NCBI GenBank assembly: GCA_031082125.1
Contig: JAVHLM010000016.1
Span: 97,931 to 161,930, forward strand
From: Candidatus Eremiobacterota bacterium
GTDB taxonomy: Bacteria > Vulcanimicrobiota > CADAWZ01 > Ess09-12
Length of the DNA: 64,000 nt
Direction: 5' to 3'
Shown here: piece after piece, positions 1 through 7,972 of the stretch
How the letters are laid out: each line of letters starts with the position of its first letter
Position numbering within the stretch: position 1 is the first letter of the stretch
Made by a program: the position numbers and the translations under genes
Notes under the pieces: model-generated
The model's database searches: none
Seen by the model: only the letters and a program-made list of their open reading frames with translations
Told to the model about the DNA's origin: nothing

Positions 1-186
1 TCGAGGGTCGTCACTGTTGAGAACGAGGCCGGGTGGCTCGAGAAGGCTCAGAAGCTCTCAGTGGGCGCCTTTGAGAGGGAGGTAAGGAAGGCCCTTGCGG
101 CTCAGGCTTTCCCGTCAAAGACGCCCGGGCGCCCGGCCGCGGCGGCGATTGCTCTCCCGCTGATGAGCAGGGTAATGAGGGAGTGA
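1..186 (+). CDS. 3' end of a gene cut by the window edge, probably HNH-endonuclease related
   Basis: Frame 1 is open from the first base to a TGA at 184-186 and gives a 61-residue C-terminal fragment. It contains a helical stretch, GWLEKAQKLSVGAFEREV, that resembles in layout WIAYAASVPTADLREEAV around residue 233 of the next gene. Such helical segments occur more than once in some HNH endonuclease proteins. The stop overlaps the next start as TGATG, so the two are either translationally coupled genes or the two halves of one gene split by a frameshift. The 5' part lies outside the window, so function cannot be settled here. Confidence 0.45.
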   Translation, partial: SRVVTVENEAGWLEKAQKLSVGAFEREVRKALAAQAFPSKTPGRPAAAAIALPLMSRVMRE

Positions 187-1892
187 TGATGCAGTTTGGC
201 GTGTCACCGGCTCTTGCCCTCACCTGGGACTTCGCCCTCTCCCTCTTCCGCGACAGGGAGCACTATGAAGGACCTGTTGCAGGCTTCATCGAGGCCCTCC
301 TTGCCAACTGGATGGCCTCGGGAAAGTGCGCTCATGGTCCTGCACCCTCTGATAAGGAGGGAAGCCTCCCGGTTTTTTACAGGGGCAGGGAGGCATGGAA
401 AGGCTCAGCCGGCACAATTGCCATCAAAGGCGATGCGCAGGGAGAGTCCTTTTCGGAAGGCACAGGGAATGATGCTTTGGAGGCAGAGAGCTCGCCGTGG
501 GATGAGCCATGGAACATCTTTTTCCCTTCGTGGCTGGAGGAGACCTGTCGGGGCGGAGAGCCCGGCAGCGGTTCCGTCAGGGCCGTCGCAGGGAGGCTCA
601 TCAGGGCCGCCGTGATGCGCCAGAGGCTCGAAGCCGCAATCGGGATGCTGCTGCGGGCGATGCACGCAAGGCAGCTCTTTACCCGTTTCGGCTTTGAATC
701 AATCGAGGAGTATGGAGAGGTGCGGTGCGGCCTCTCAAAAGCTCAGGCCCGCCAATTCATCATGGTCGCCAACGGCTTCCGCCGCCACTCCCTCACCGAG
801 AAGGCCTTCAAAAGCGGCACCATCACGAGGGAGCAGGCAAAGCTCATTCTTCCCCTGGTGAATTCTAAAAACGAAGAAGCCTGGATAGCCTATGCCGCAT
901 CTGTCCCCACGGCAGACCTCAGGGAAGAGGCGGTGCGCATCGCCCGGATCATCGAGTACGACAGCTTCGCCGCGGTGAGCTATACCCTCCTCCCCGGCTT
1001 CCGCTATCTCAGTGATGAGCGGTATCATGAGCTTCCCTTCGAGGTGCGGGACAGCATCAGGACCGGGTCCTGGTACGGCGGCCCCTCGGCGGTCTCAGCG
1101 TGGCCTCTTTCCGAGGATGACGAAGCTTCCCTGGAGAGCCGCGACAGGCGCTTCGACGAGCCCTGGAACCATTTCAGCGATGTTGACGAAATGCTCACCG
1201 CTGAGGCCGCCATGAAAGTTGAAAAAAATTCCGTGCTGTGTGCGAGCCTGGAGGAGGCCCGGCAGATCTGCACCCTTCCCGAGGGTGAAAATCCCGAAGA
1301 GACCTTCCTTGTGGACATCCTCCAGGGAGAAGGCGCCTCCGGGAGGCCATCACTCACCATGGCAATCAGGTTTTATCTCCCTGAAGAGCTTTATCAACTC
1401 TGGAACACTGCCGCCAGGGCTTTTCTATGCCTCACCATGCAGGCAGAGGCCGTCGGAGCAGAGGGTAAAGAGCCGGTTACCTTGCATCCCTCCTATGCCC
1501 TGATTCCCCCGGAAGAACAATTCCTTGCCGCCCTCATGGCGGACTACCTCTCCACCGAGGGCGAATTCCAGAAGGCTGCCCATCACCACAGGATCCTGAA
1601 GCGCGACCGATTCCGCTGCCAGTCCCCCGGCTGCCGCTGCCGGCGCAATCTGCACATCCACCATATCATCAGGCGCTCCCAGGGCGGGACTGATGACCCC
1701 TGGAACCTTATCACCCTCTGCGAAGCCTGCCACCTCCACCTGCTCCATGGCCTCAGGACTCTCACCATCATGGGGAGAGCCCCCTTCGGGATCACAGTCA
1801 TCTTCGGCTCCCTCTCAGAAGGCGAAATCCCCTTCCTTGTCTATCAGAGGGGATGCAGGCTCGTGAGAAATGTCGTGGATCGCATACTTTAG
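186..1892 (+). CDS. HNH endonuclease domain protein
   Basis: A protein of about 568 residues. The middle part (about residues 150-260) is helical and carries the pattern FGFESIEEYGEVRCGLSKA followed by GTITREQAKLI, typical of HNH proteins in which a helical domain precedes the nuclease. The C-terminal HNH module is at about residues 464-525: a Cys pair around RCQSPGC, then LHIHHIIRRSQGG with the central His pair, DPWNLITLCEACH with the Asn, and a final His-rich LHLLHG. The family are metal-dependent nucleases found in mobile and host contexts; the substrate here is unknown. Start choice: GTG at 183, ATG at 186 and ATG at 189 are all in frame. ATG 186 overlaps the upstream stop (TGATG), suggesting coupling or a frameshifted longer gene. 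No flanking transposon is visible. Confidence 0.8.
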   Translation: MMQFGVSPALALTWDFALSLFRDREHYEGPVAGFIEALLANWMASGKCAHGPAPSDKEGSLPVFYRGREAWKGSAGTIAIKGDAQGESFSEGTGNDALEAESSPWDEPWNIFFPSWLEETCRGGEPGSGSVRAVAGRLIRAAVMRQRLEAAIGMLLRAMHARQLFTRFGFESIEEYGEVRCGLSKAQARQFIMVANGFRRHSLTEKAFKSGTITREQAKLILPLVNSKNEEAWIAYAASVPTADLREEAVRIARIIEYDSFAAVSYTLLPGFRYLSDERYHELPFEVRDSIRTGSWYGGPSAVSAWPLSEDDEASLESRDRRFDEPWNHFSDVDEMLTAEAAMKVEKNSVLCASLEEARQICTLPEGENPEETFLVDILQGEGASGRPSLTMAIRFYLPEELYQLWNTAARAFLCLTMQAEAVGAEGKEPVTLHPSYALIPPEEQFLAALMADYLSTEGEFQKAAHHHRILKRDRFRCQSPGCRCRRNLHIHHIIRRSQGGTDDPWNLITLCEACHLHLLHGLRTLTIMGRAPFGITVIFGSLSEGEIPFLVYQRGCRLVRNVVDRIL

Positions 1893-2113
1893 CCCGGTTC
1901 CCCCACCGCCTGGCCCTCTCTCACCGCATCGCGGTGCAGCCTGAAAGCTCACCTGGAGAGGGCGGCAGGATTTTTAATGTCCAGGAGGATTTGGGTGCTT
2001 CGTGTCTAATAACGCTCATGGGGTAGTTGGGGTGGGGGTTCCTCCGCAACCCTCCATCGGTAAAAGATGTTACAGAAAGCCTACTCACAAATGAAGCAAG
2101 AAGGAGAGTTCCC

Positions 2114-2374
2114 ATGGAGGTATTGAAAGTATCTGCGAAATCCAATCCAAATTCCGTTGCCGGCGCCCTTGCAGGGGTTCTGAGGGAGAAGGGGAGCGCC
2201 GAGATGCAGGCGATAGGCGCCGGCGCTCTGAATCAGGCGGTAAAAGCAGTCGCAATAGCGAGGGGATTTGTGGCGCCAAGCGGCATGGATCTTATCTGCA
2301 TCCCTGCTTTTACGGAGATCCAGATAAACGGTGAGGAAAGGACGGCCATACGTCTCATTGTTGAGCCCCGGTGA
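2114..2374 (+). CDS. spoVS: Stage V sporulation protein S (SpoVS) family
   Basis: 86 residues, full length for the family. The protein starts MEVLKVSAKSNPNSVAG, includes the GAGALNQAVKA block and ends with INGEERTAIRLIVEPR, all hallmarks of SpoVS. The start at 2114 is preceded by AAGGAG with good spacing; the open frame extends upstream to 2027 but without family similarity. In Bacillus, SpoVS affects septation and spore coat assembly; the family is also common in non-sporulating bacteria, where it is a small nucleic-acid-binding-like (Alba-type) protein of unclear role. The gene stands alone, with no sporulation operon beside it. Confidence 0.92.
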   Translation: MEVLKVSAKSNPNSVAGALAGVLREKGSAEMQAIGAGALNQAVKAVAIARGFVAPSGMDLICIPAFTEIQINGEERTAIRLIVEPR

Positions 2375-2463
2375 CACCTTTCGGAAGGCGCCAGGAAAAC
2401 CATTCCGGAGTTCGGGAGGTTTTTCTTTTTTGAGAGCGGAAGGGGACGCGAAGGACTTACGGG

Positions 2464-3288
2464 ATGGTGCCAGTGGCAATTGATCTTCATACGCACACCA
2501 CGGCCTCCGACGGCACGCTCACTCCCCGTGAGCTCGTAACCCTTGCCATGAGCAAGGGTTTCCGAGTGCTTTCCATCACAGACCATGATACTGTTGCAGG
2601 ATTCATGGAAGCCCGGGGATGCGGGGGAAAAACTCTTGAGATAGTTCCGGGAATAGAGCTGAATGCTGAAAGGGGAAGCGAGGAAATCCACGTGCTGGGC
2701 TATTATATCGACGTGGAAAATCCCGTGCTCCTCAAGAGGCTCGGCAAGCTCCGTGAGGAGAGGATCACAAGGGTCCACGAGATCGTGAAGCGCCTTGCCG
2801 CTCTGGGGATGAAGGTCACCTTCGATGAGATCATCAAATACGCCCGGGGCGAGTCGGTAGGGAGACCCCACGTGGCAAGGCTTCTCATTGACAAGGGGTA
2901 CATCCCCGATATGCAGTACGCCTTTGACCACTTTCTCAAGCATGGGGGCAAGGCCTATGTCCCGCGTCCCCATTTTCCCCCTGAAGAGGCCGTGGAGATC
3001 ATTGCGGCATCGGGGGGCATTCCTGTGCTTGCCCATCCCGGCTATAATGCCGACGAGAGGATTATAGACTCTCTTGTGGAAAGAGGGCTCAAGGGGATAG
3101 AAGTCTTCTATCCCGACCATCTTCCCCTTCAGAGAGAGCACTTCAGCAAACTTGCCGGGAAGAAGGGCCTTCTGATTACGGGCGGCTCCGATTTTCATGG
3201 CTTCGGGAACAGTCACTTCTCGAGCCTCGGCGTCGAAGGCCTGTCCATGAAACATTTCGAGCTGCTGAAGGCTGCCAGGGGGAAATGA
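2464..3288 (+). CDS. PHP-domain metal-dependent phosphoesterase (TrpH/YciV type)
   Basis: 274 residues. The PHP metal-binding motifs are all visible: DLHTHTTASDG at residues 7-17, ITDHDT near residue 40, the acidic PGIELNAE near 67, EEIHVLGYY near 77, LAHPGY near 190 and GGSDFHG near 240. Length and motif order fit the YciV/TrpH group (nucleoside 3',5'-bisphosphate phosphatase or 5'-3' RNase activity in characterised members). Cytoplasmic, no signal. It follows spoVS after about 90 bases and precedes the NuoC-like gene after 39 bases on the same strand, so these may be co-transcribed. Confidence 0.88.
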   Translation: MVPVAIDLHTHTTASDGTLTPRELVTLAMSKGFRVLSITDHDTVAGFMEARGCGGKTLEIVPGIELNAERGSEEIHVLGYYIDVENPVLLKRLGKLREERITRVHEIVKRLAALGMKVTFDEIIKYARGESVGRPHVARLLIDKGYIPDMQYAFDHFLKHGGKAYVPRPHFPPEEAVEIIAASGGIPVLAHPGYNADERIIDSLVERGLKGIEVFYPDHLPLQREHFSKLAGKKGLLITGGSDFHGFGNSHFSSLGVEGLSMKHFELLKAARGK

Positions 3289-3327
3289 GCCGTTCAATCA
3301 GCTCAGGAAGAGGGAGGCGAGAGCTCC

Positions 3328-3690
3328 ATGCGGGAAGATAAAGGCATGATAACCACCCTTGAGAGTGAGCCCGACGGGAAGAAGAGGGTCCACTGGGAAT
3401 GCACCTCATCGCAGTTTACCGCCGTGGCATCGCGCCTCAAGGAGGCCCAGGCCCGCCTTATCACGGTCTATGCCACGCCCCAGGGTGAGAGGGAGGTGGG
3501 GCTGAAGTACTATTTTGACCTTGAGGGCTTTGTGCTGATCGTGACGACCAGGACGGAGAAATCAAGCATCAGCTCCCTTTACACCCTTTTTCTGAACGCG
3601 GATTTCATCGAGAGGGAAATCAACAACCTCTTCAGGATAAAGTTCCTGGGGCACCCCAACCTCCCTCGCTACGGGAGCACCGAAGAATAG
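3328..3690 (+). CDS. Orphan NADH dehydrogenase subunit C (30 kDa, NuoC/Ech-type) homologue
   Basis: 120 residues. The C-terminal half contains TLFLNADFIEREINNLF followed by RIKFLGHPNLPRY, the signature of the complex I 30 kDa subunit and of the equivalent subunit in energy-converting hydrogenases (family form: E-R-E-x-x-D-L-F-G-I-x-F-x-G-H-P-D-L-x-R). The usual DLFGI is NLFRI here. The N-terminus is shorter than NuoC. No other respiratory or hydrogenase gene is nearby, which is odd for a subunit that normally works in a large membrane complex. It may be a stray subunit of a complex encoded elsewhere or a repurposed paralogue. Start ATG 3328 has GGGAGG upstream; ATG 3346 is an alternative. Confidence 0.75.
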   Translation: MREDKGMITTLESEPDGKKRVHWECTSSQFTAVASRLKEAQARLITVYATPQGEREVGLKYYFDLEGFVLIVTTRTEKSSISSLYTLFLNADFIEREINNLFRIKFLGHPNLPRYGSTEE

Positions 3691-3706
3691 CATCAGGAGA
3701 GCCCAT

Positions 3707-4720
3707 ATGGCCCGCAGTGCAATCGCATTTTTTCTTGCCCTTTTCATTGTCGTGCTGCTTGCTTCACCAGTATTTCCCCAGTCGGTGGCGGCGCGCAACC
3801 ATTACAAGGTGGGGAAAAACCATCTTGAAAGCGGGCGCTATGGCGAGGCAGAGAAGGAATTCAAGGAGGCCCTCAAGATAGAAGGGCGTTACAGCGATGC
3901 AATGTACCTTCTGGGCCTCACCTATTTATTCCAGAATAACTATGATGACGCCCAGAAGTGCATTGAGCAGGTTATCAGGCAGGAGCCCCGCTTTGACACG
4001 GCCAGGCTCTACCTTGCCACGATACTGATGGAGAAGGAGCAGTTTTCAAAGGCAAAGGAGCAGCTTCAATATGTGATAAACAGCGATCATAACTTCTACC
4101 AGGCCTATTATGGGATGGGCGTCATCCTCTACAAGGAGGGTGACCTGCCGAAAGCCATTGACCAGTGGAAGAAGGCCCTGACCCTGGAAAAGACCTATGC
4201 CCCCGCTTATTACAACATGGGACTTGCCCTTTATCTAATAGACAAAAAGGATGAAGGGACAAAGGCTCTTGAAAAGGCCATCTCCCTCAAGCCCCAGAAC
4301 CCCCTCTACCAGTTCAGCCTCGCCTGGATACAATACGGCGAGGGAAAGAAGGAAGAGGCCCTCCGCTCCTTCGGGAAGCTCAAGGACATGGGAAGCGGCA
4401 CCCCCCTTGGCCTCCTCAGCGAGGGGATGATCCAGTACGGAAAGGAGAGCTATGAGACGGCCCTGGAGTGGGCTCTCAAGGCGCAGGCCCAGGACCGCAA
4501 GTGCGAAAAGGCCTTCGAGCTTGCGGCGATGAGCTGCGAAGCCCTTGAGGAGTGGGACGAGGCCGCCAGGAACTATGAGGCATTGATGAAGCTTGATCCC
4601 AACGAAAAGGCTTTCAAAGAAAAAATAGGGGCATTGCAGGAGAAAATCAAGAGCCTTGAAGAAGAAAGAATCCAACGCTCCCGGTATCCCTACCATGAGA
4701 TGAACAGGATTATCAAATGA
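3707..4720 (+). CDS. Exported TPR-repeat protein
   Basis: 337 residues. Residues 1-25 form a Sec signal peptide with a hydrophobic core ending near VFPQSVAA. The rest is a run of about seven to eight tetratricopeptide repeats, for example YKVGKNHLESGRYGEAEKEF, NMGLALYLIDKKDEGTKALE and NYEALMKLDPNEKAF. TPR arrays are protein-protein scaffolds; a partner cannot be read from sequence. The last codons overlap the start of the ECF sigma factor by ATGA (4717-4720), so the two are translationally coupled, which suggests a sensing or envelope-related role. Confidence 0.85.
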   Translation: MARSAIAFFLALFIVVLLASPVFPQSVAARNHYKVGKNHLESGRYGEAEKEFKEALKIEGRYSDAMYLLGLTYLFQNNYDDAQKCIEQVIRQEPRFDTARLYLATILMEKEQFSKAKEQLQYVINSDHNFYQAYYGMGVILYKEGDLPKAIDQWKKALTLEKTYAPAYYNMGLALYLIDKKDEGTKALEKAISLKPQNPLYQFSLAWIQYGEGKKEEALRSFGKLKDMGSGTPLGLLSEGMIQYGKESYETALEWALKAQAQDRKCEKAFELAAMSCEALEEWDEAARNYEALMKLDPNEKAFKEKIGALQEKIKSLEEERIQRSRYPYHEMNRIIK

Positions 4721-5328
4721 ACGAGGTTATTCCAAGCACCTCCTCCGACGAGGAACTGGTCTCCCAGGCCAAGGCCCAGAACTACAGGGCCTTTGAGGAG
4801 CTCATGAAGCGCTATGAGAAGGGGATATATAACCTTGCCCTCAGGATCACCAAGAGTCCCCAGGAGGCCGAGGAGATCCTCCAGGACACCTTCCTGAGCG
4901 TCTTCAAGAACATTGACGGCTTCAGGGAAGAGTCAAGCTTCAAGACCTGGATCTACAAAGTGGCCACCAACTTTGCCCTCATGAAGCTCAGGAAAAAGAA
5001 GCAGATATCGAGGGTTTTCATTGATGAGCCCCTGCAGCTTGACGGTGAGGAGATCCCGAGGGATATCGCCGACTGGAGCAAGAATCCCGAGGACCTTTAT
5101 GAAAAGCAGGAACTCAGGCGCATCCTGAAGGATGCCGTTGACTCCCTGCCCGACACCTACCAGACAGTCTTCTGGCTGAGGGACATCGACGGCCTCTCCA
5201 ACCAGGAGGTCGCCACTATCCTGGGCCTCTCCCTTCCCGCAGTCAAGTCCAGAATCCTTCGCGCCCGGCTCCTGATGCGGGAATATCTGAGCGAATATTT
5301 CAAGGATGGGAAAAGTGGAAGAGCATAG
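4717..5328 (+). CDS. ECF-family RNA polymerase sigma factor (RpoE-like)
   Basis: 203 residues. Region 2 is clear at about residues 24-90 (YEKGIYNLALRIT, AEEILQDTFLSVFKNI, FKTWIYKVATNFALMKLRKK). Region 4 is at about 140-195 (LPDTYQTVFWLRDIDGLSN, EVATILGLSLPAVKSRILRA), a helix-turn-helix that reads the -35 element. Regions 1.1 and 3 are missing, as expected for the extracytoplasmic-function group. It is coupled to the TPR gene upstream (ATGA overlap) and overlaps the following zinc-finger gene by 23 bases. That suggests a TPR - sigma - anti-sigma signalling unit. Confidence 0.93.
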   Translation: MNEVIPSTSSDEELVSQAKAQNYRAFEELMKRYEKGIYNLALRITKSPQEAEEILQDTFLSVFKNIDGFREESSFKTWIYKVATNFALMKLRKKKQISRVFIDEPLQLDGEEIPRDIADWSKNPEDLYEKQELRRILKDAVDSLPDTYQTVFWLRDIDGLSNQEVATILGLSLPAVKSRILRARLLMREYLSEYFKDGKSGRA

Positions 5329-5575
5329 ATGCCATAATATCCTCTGTATGCTTGGGGAATTCCTGGACGGGGAGGCGCAGTCCCATTGCTGCAGCCAGAT
5401 TGAGGCTCATATGGGGAGCTGTGAGCGTTGCAGGATTGTCATCCGCACCACCAGAACCACGGTACAGATATGCAGGGACAATGCCTGCGAGGATCTCCCC
5501 GACGCGGTGAGAGTCCGCATTCGCCAGGTAGTGAAGGAATATCTCCTGCAGCAGAACCTTATCGGGGATGAATGA
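5306..5575 (+). CDS. Small zinc-finger anti-sigma factor candidate
   Basis: 89 residues. Contains HMGSCERC, the H-x3-C-x2-C signature of zinc-binding anti-sigma (ZAS) domains, preceded by a GEFLDGE helix typical of zf-HC2 proteins. It overlaps the sigma gene by 23 bases, the standard place for its regulator. Unlike most such proteins it has no transmembrane segment and ends soon after the domain, so it would be a soluble regulator rather than a membrane-anchored one. Whether the zinc site is redox-sensitive, as in RsrA, cannot be told. Confidence 0.8.
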   Translation: MGKVEEHRCHNILCMLGEFLDGEAQSHCCSQIEAHMGSCERCRIVIRTTRTTVQICRDNACEDLPDAVRVRIRQVVKEYLLQQNLIGDE

Positions 5576-5591
5576 GTGGTGCCGTGACGGA

Positions 5592-6200
5592 TCAGAGCCC
5601 CTGGTAAGTGTTCTCCAGTGAGGGGTTGGAGATGAAGAGGGGGGCTCCCTGGGCTTCCTGGATATGGTGGCGCCTTTTCGGGGCGCCGTTATTTTTTTCA
5701 TCCCTGAGGCTCACGAGGAGGTCAAGGGAATGCTGGAAGTCGTCTTCCGCAATGAGGCTCACCGGGGCGGCGTAATTCTCATAAGTGGTGAGGCTTTTTT
5801 CATACGACTGCGTGTCTATCCCCATGGTGTGAAGTGTTTCAAGGGCCATGCGGATCTTGCTTTTTGAAAGGGTCGGCGGGGGGCTCTTGCTCCAGGTGCC
5901 TCCGCAGCTGTACTCGGCTTCCCCCCTGGAACTTGTCCTCATATGAACCGGCGAGCCGTTATGAACGCCTATGGGGACGCCACGGTCTTCATTGGGCGTC
6001 TGCGGCTCATCAGGGCGGCTTTCCACGCGGGAGGTACCGGGCTGATCACGGCGGGGCGCGATCCCGCCGATATGGGACTCGTCACCCCGCATCTCCACCC
6101 GCTGCTCTTGAGGCTGCTGCGGTGAAGGGGCGGGGGGCATCTTAAGATCGGCGGCATTCCCCTTCGGAAACCCGTAGCCAACCTGCTCAAGTGATCCCAT
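5592..6200 (-). CDS. Hypothetical Pro-rich protein
   Basis: 202 residues, no recognised domain. The first about 110 residues are Pro/Arg/Glu-rich and probably disordered. Residues about 110-165 look folded and helical (SKSKIRMALETLHTMGIDTQ, then DDFQHSLDLLVSLRDEKNN). No signal peptide or membrane segment. Support for a real gene: an AGAAGG element upstream of ATG 6200 and a TTGCAT-17-TATAAT promoter candidate at 6244-6272. It faces the sigma/anti-sigma operon tail to tail with a 16-base gap. Confidence 0.55.
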   Translation of the reverse strand: MGSLEQVGYGFPKGNAADLKMPPAPSPQQPQEQRVEMRGDESHIGGIAPRRDQPGTSRVESRPDEPQTPNEDRGVPIGVHNGSPVHMRTSSRGEAEYSCGGTWSKSPPPTLSKSKIRMALETLHTMGIDTQSYEKSLTTYENYAAPVSLIAEDDFQHSLDLLVSLRDEKNNGAPKRRHHIQEAQGAPLFISNPSLENTYQGL

Positions 6201-6243
6201 GGGATAGTACCTTCTTCCCTCTTGTCATCTATCCTGTTCTCTT

Positions 6244-6272
6244 ATTATAGGGTATCGCCATGAAATATGCAA
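6244..6272 (-). promoter_or_regulatory. Sigma70-type promoter candidate for the gene starting at 6200
   Basis: On the minus strand, TTGCAT (6272-6267), a 17-base spacer, then a perfect TATAAT (6249-6244). The predicted start near 6237 leaves a leader of about 37 bases before ATG 6200. Confidence 0.5.
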
Positions 6273-6300
6273 GAGGCTCCGGTTGTGGTGTGCAGGGAGG

Positions 6301-6397
6301 CCAGGGGCCATTCTCCTCTTCAGCCAACGTTTGATTCTGTCCCTATGGGTGCACCGGAACACAGACAGAATCTGTTGGCCGGGAGAATTGCCCCTGG
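6301..6397. repeat. Long imperfect inverted repeat (about 97 bases), possible structured RNA or remnant element
   Basis: Three nested arm pairs line up. Outer: 6301-6316 with 6382-6397, one mismatch. Middle: GCCAAC 6323-6328 with GTTGGC 6374-6379. Inner: GATTCTGTC 6333-6341 with GACAGAATC 6364-6372. About 30 base pairs can form with a 22-base apical loop. It lies between two genes read leftward (7777-6437 and 6200-5592). There is no T-run, so it is not a standard intrinsic terminator. Confidence 0.7.
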
Positions 6398-6436
6398 ACT
6401 CTCTCTACAAAGCTTATTAAAGCGATAATCAAGTCG

Positions 6437-7777
6437 TCATACGGGTCCTTTACCGGGGAGGACAAGGCGCTCCCCGGCATGGTCCGCCACGTAGGTGTCA
6501 GGGTCTTTCCGCCAGGCCTCGATGTCTATCACGGCAGGGTCAATGTACCGGAGATTTATCTTTTTGCAGGTTTCAGCGCTGAGGCCCGTGGCAAGGTGGA
6601 CTGCTGAAGGCGTCTCGATGCCATTTTCACAGGTTCCGGGGCCGTACACATGGGTTACATGGGCGAGGACACAGGGATTTATTCCCTTCTCAAGGTAATC
6701 CCCGAGGCGGGCCTTGATGAAATCGAGGCAGTGGTAGCCCACGCTCTCAATGCCACGCCCCCAGGTCCTGGAGATTGTGGAGAGGTGGGGGGCATAGATG
6801 ACAAGCTTCCCCCCGGGCTCCACAAGCTGGATGAGCTTGTAGCTCCCCTTGCCGCCGGTCCATAGCTCATCGTAACGGGGATCGAGGAGGGCCAGCACCT
6901 TTTTGTACCTCCTCCCGGTATACTCGATATTCACTTTCACGGTGAGCTTTGCAGCCTGCAGATAGGCTTCCTCGGCGGATCCGAAATAAGCCCCGCGGAG
7001 CGTTTCGCCATCGGGCACCAGGGTGAGGGCGTGCTTTCTTGGTCCCCTCATGAGGCTCACGCAGTGAGTTATCACCTCCCTCACCGGCGTGGCGATCCTT
7101 CCAATGACCTCCGGGATGGTGAGGGCCGCTCCGAGCCAGTGGGTGCAGCCCGTGAGCTCCGGGTCACCGATTCCGGGAGAGCAGTATTTGAGTCCGCCTG
7201 AGCATCCCACCACCTCGTGGGGGATGACAGGCCCCATGATAACAATGTCATCGGCTTCGGCGGCAATCTTATTGAACCTGACTTTCACTCCTTCACCGCG
7301 GCGGAACTCCCTGAGGTCCATAGCCCCCCCGGAGAGTCTCAGCCACTCCCTGGCGCTCACGGTACCCACCTCGGCGAATGCTGATGGATTCCCCCACTCA
7401 TGGTTGAGGAAGGCAAGCTTTGGCATCCTCTCAAGGTGCTCTTCTTTTGAGATGCAGAGGTATTTCAGAATATCAGGCAAAGCCATGGCCCCGTGGGTGC
7501 CAAGCGCCACAAGTGCCACAAGCTTTTCCAGCTCTACCGCTTTTGCATCGTAGAGACCTCTCAGGCCTTCACCGATATGCTTTCCCCCCGACCGCGTGCT
7601 GTCGGGAATTATGGCGACAACTTTTTTCCCTTGGATTTTTGAAGATGCCTCTCGTACGAGGGCGCGCACATCAATCGTCATAGCCTTTCCCTCCTCCCTG
7701 CCCTGAGGAAGGGCGCTTATCAGGGGGAGGGCTGCCATCCCCAGAAGAAAGGTGCGCCGCGAGATTCTCTGCTTCAT
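6437..7777 (-). CDS. Tat-exported LarA-like (nickel-pincer cofactor) enzyme
   Basis: 446 residues. The N-terminus MKQRISRRTFLLGMAALPL is a twin-arginine signal, so the protein is exported folded. The mature part fits the LarA/DUF2088 lactate racemase superfamily: Arg62 in DSTRS, His95 in LGTHG, then His187, Lys197 (SGGLK) and His213, with the 10 and 16 residue spacings that match LarA His174, Lys184 and His200. In LarA the Lys tethers the Ni-pincer nucleotide and the His act as ligand and acid/base. The substrate is unknown; family members racemise or epimerise various 2-hydroxyacids. No larB, larC or larE maturation genes are in the window. Start ATG 7777 has GGGAG upstream and begins exactly at the Tat signal; an in-frame start at 7813 also exists. 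Confidence 0.82.
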   Translation of the reverse strand: MKQRISRRTFLLGMAALPLISALPQGREEGKAMTIDVRALVREASSKIQGKKVVAIIPDSTRSGGKHIGEGLRGLYDAKAVELEKLVALVALGTHGAMALPDILKYLCISKEEHLERMPKLAFLNHEWGNPSAFAEVGTVSAREWLRLSGGAMDLREFRRGEGVKVRFNKIAAEADDIVIMGPVIPHEVVGCSGGLKYCSPGIGDPELTGCTHWLGAALTIPEVIGRIATPVREVITHCVSLMRGPRKHALTLVPDGETLRGAYFGSAEEAYLQAAKLTVKVNIEYTGRRYKKVLALLDPRYDELWTGGKGSYKLIQLVEPGGKLVIYAPHLSTISRTWGRGIESVGYHCLDFIKARLGDYLEKGINPCVLAHVTHVYGPGTCENGIETPSAVHLATGLSAETCKKINLRYIDPAVIDIEAWRKDPDTYVADHAGERLVLPGKGPV

Positions 7778-7972
7778 CTTTTTCTCCCATGTAATTCTCA
7801 TTCCATTCATCACCGCGGCATAAATCCCTTTTTGGTGCAGGTGGCGCTCTCAGGGGCCGCAGAGGCTCTCCGCGGCAGGGAGAAGGGTTGAAGGTGCCGG
7901 GCCTGGAATACTTCATTGGGAATTGCCAGTGAATTTACCGCTGTGTTCCTGGCAATGAGAGGGGGTTCAACT

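Noticed and set aside
2233..3297. Open frame of 354 codons opposite the PHP phosphoesterase gene
   Set aside because: The opposite strand has complete PHP motifs and a normal start; this frame has no recognisable feature.
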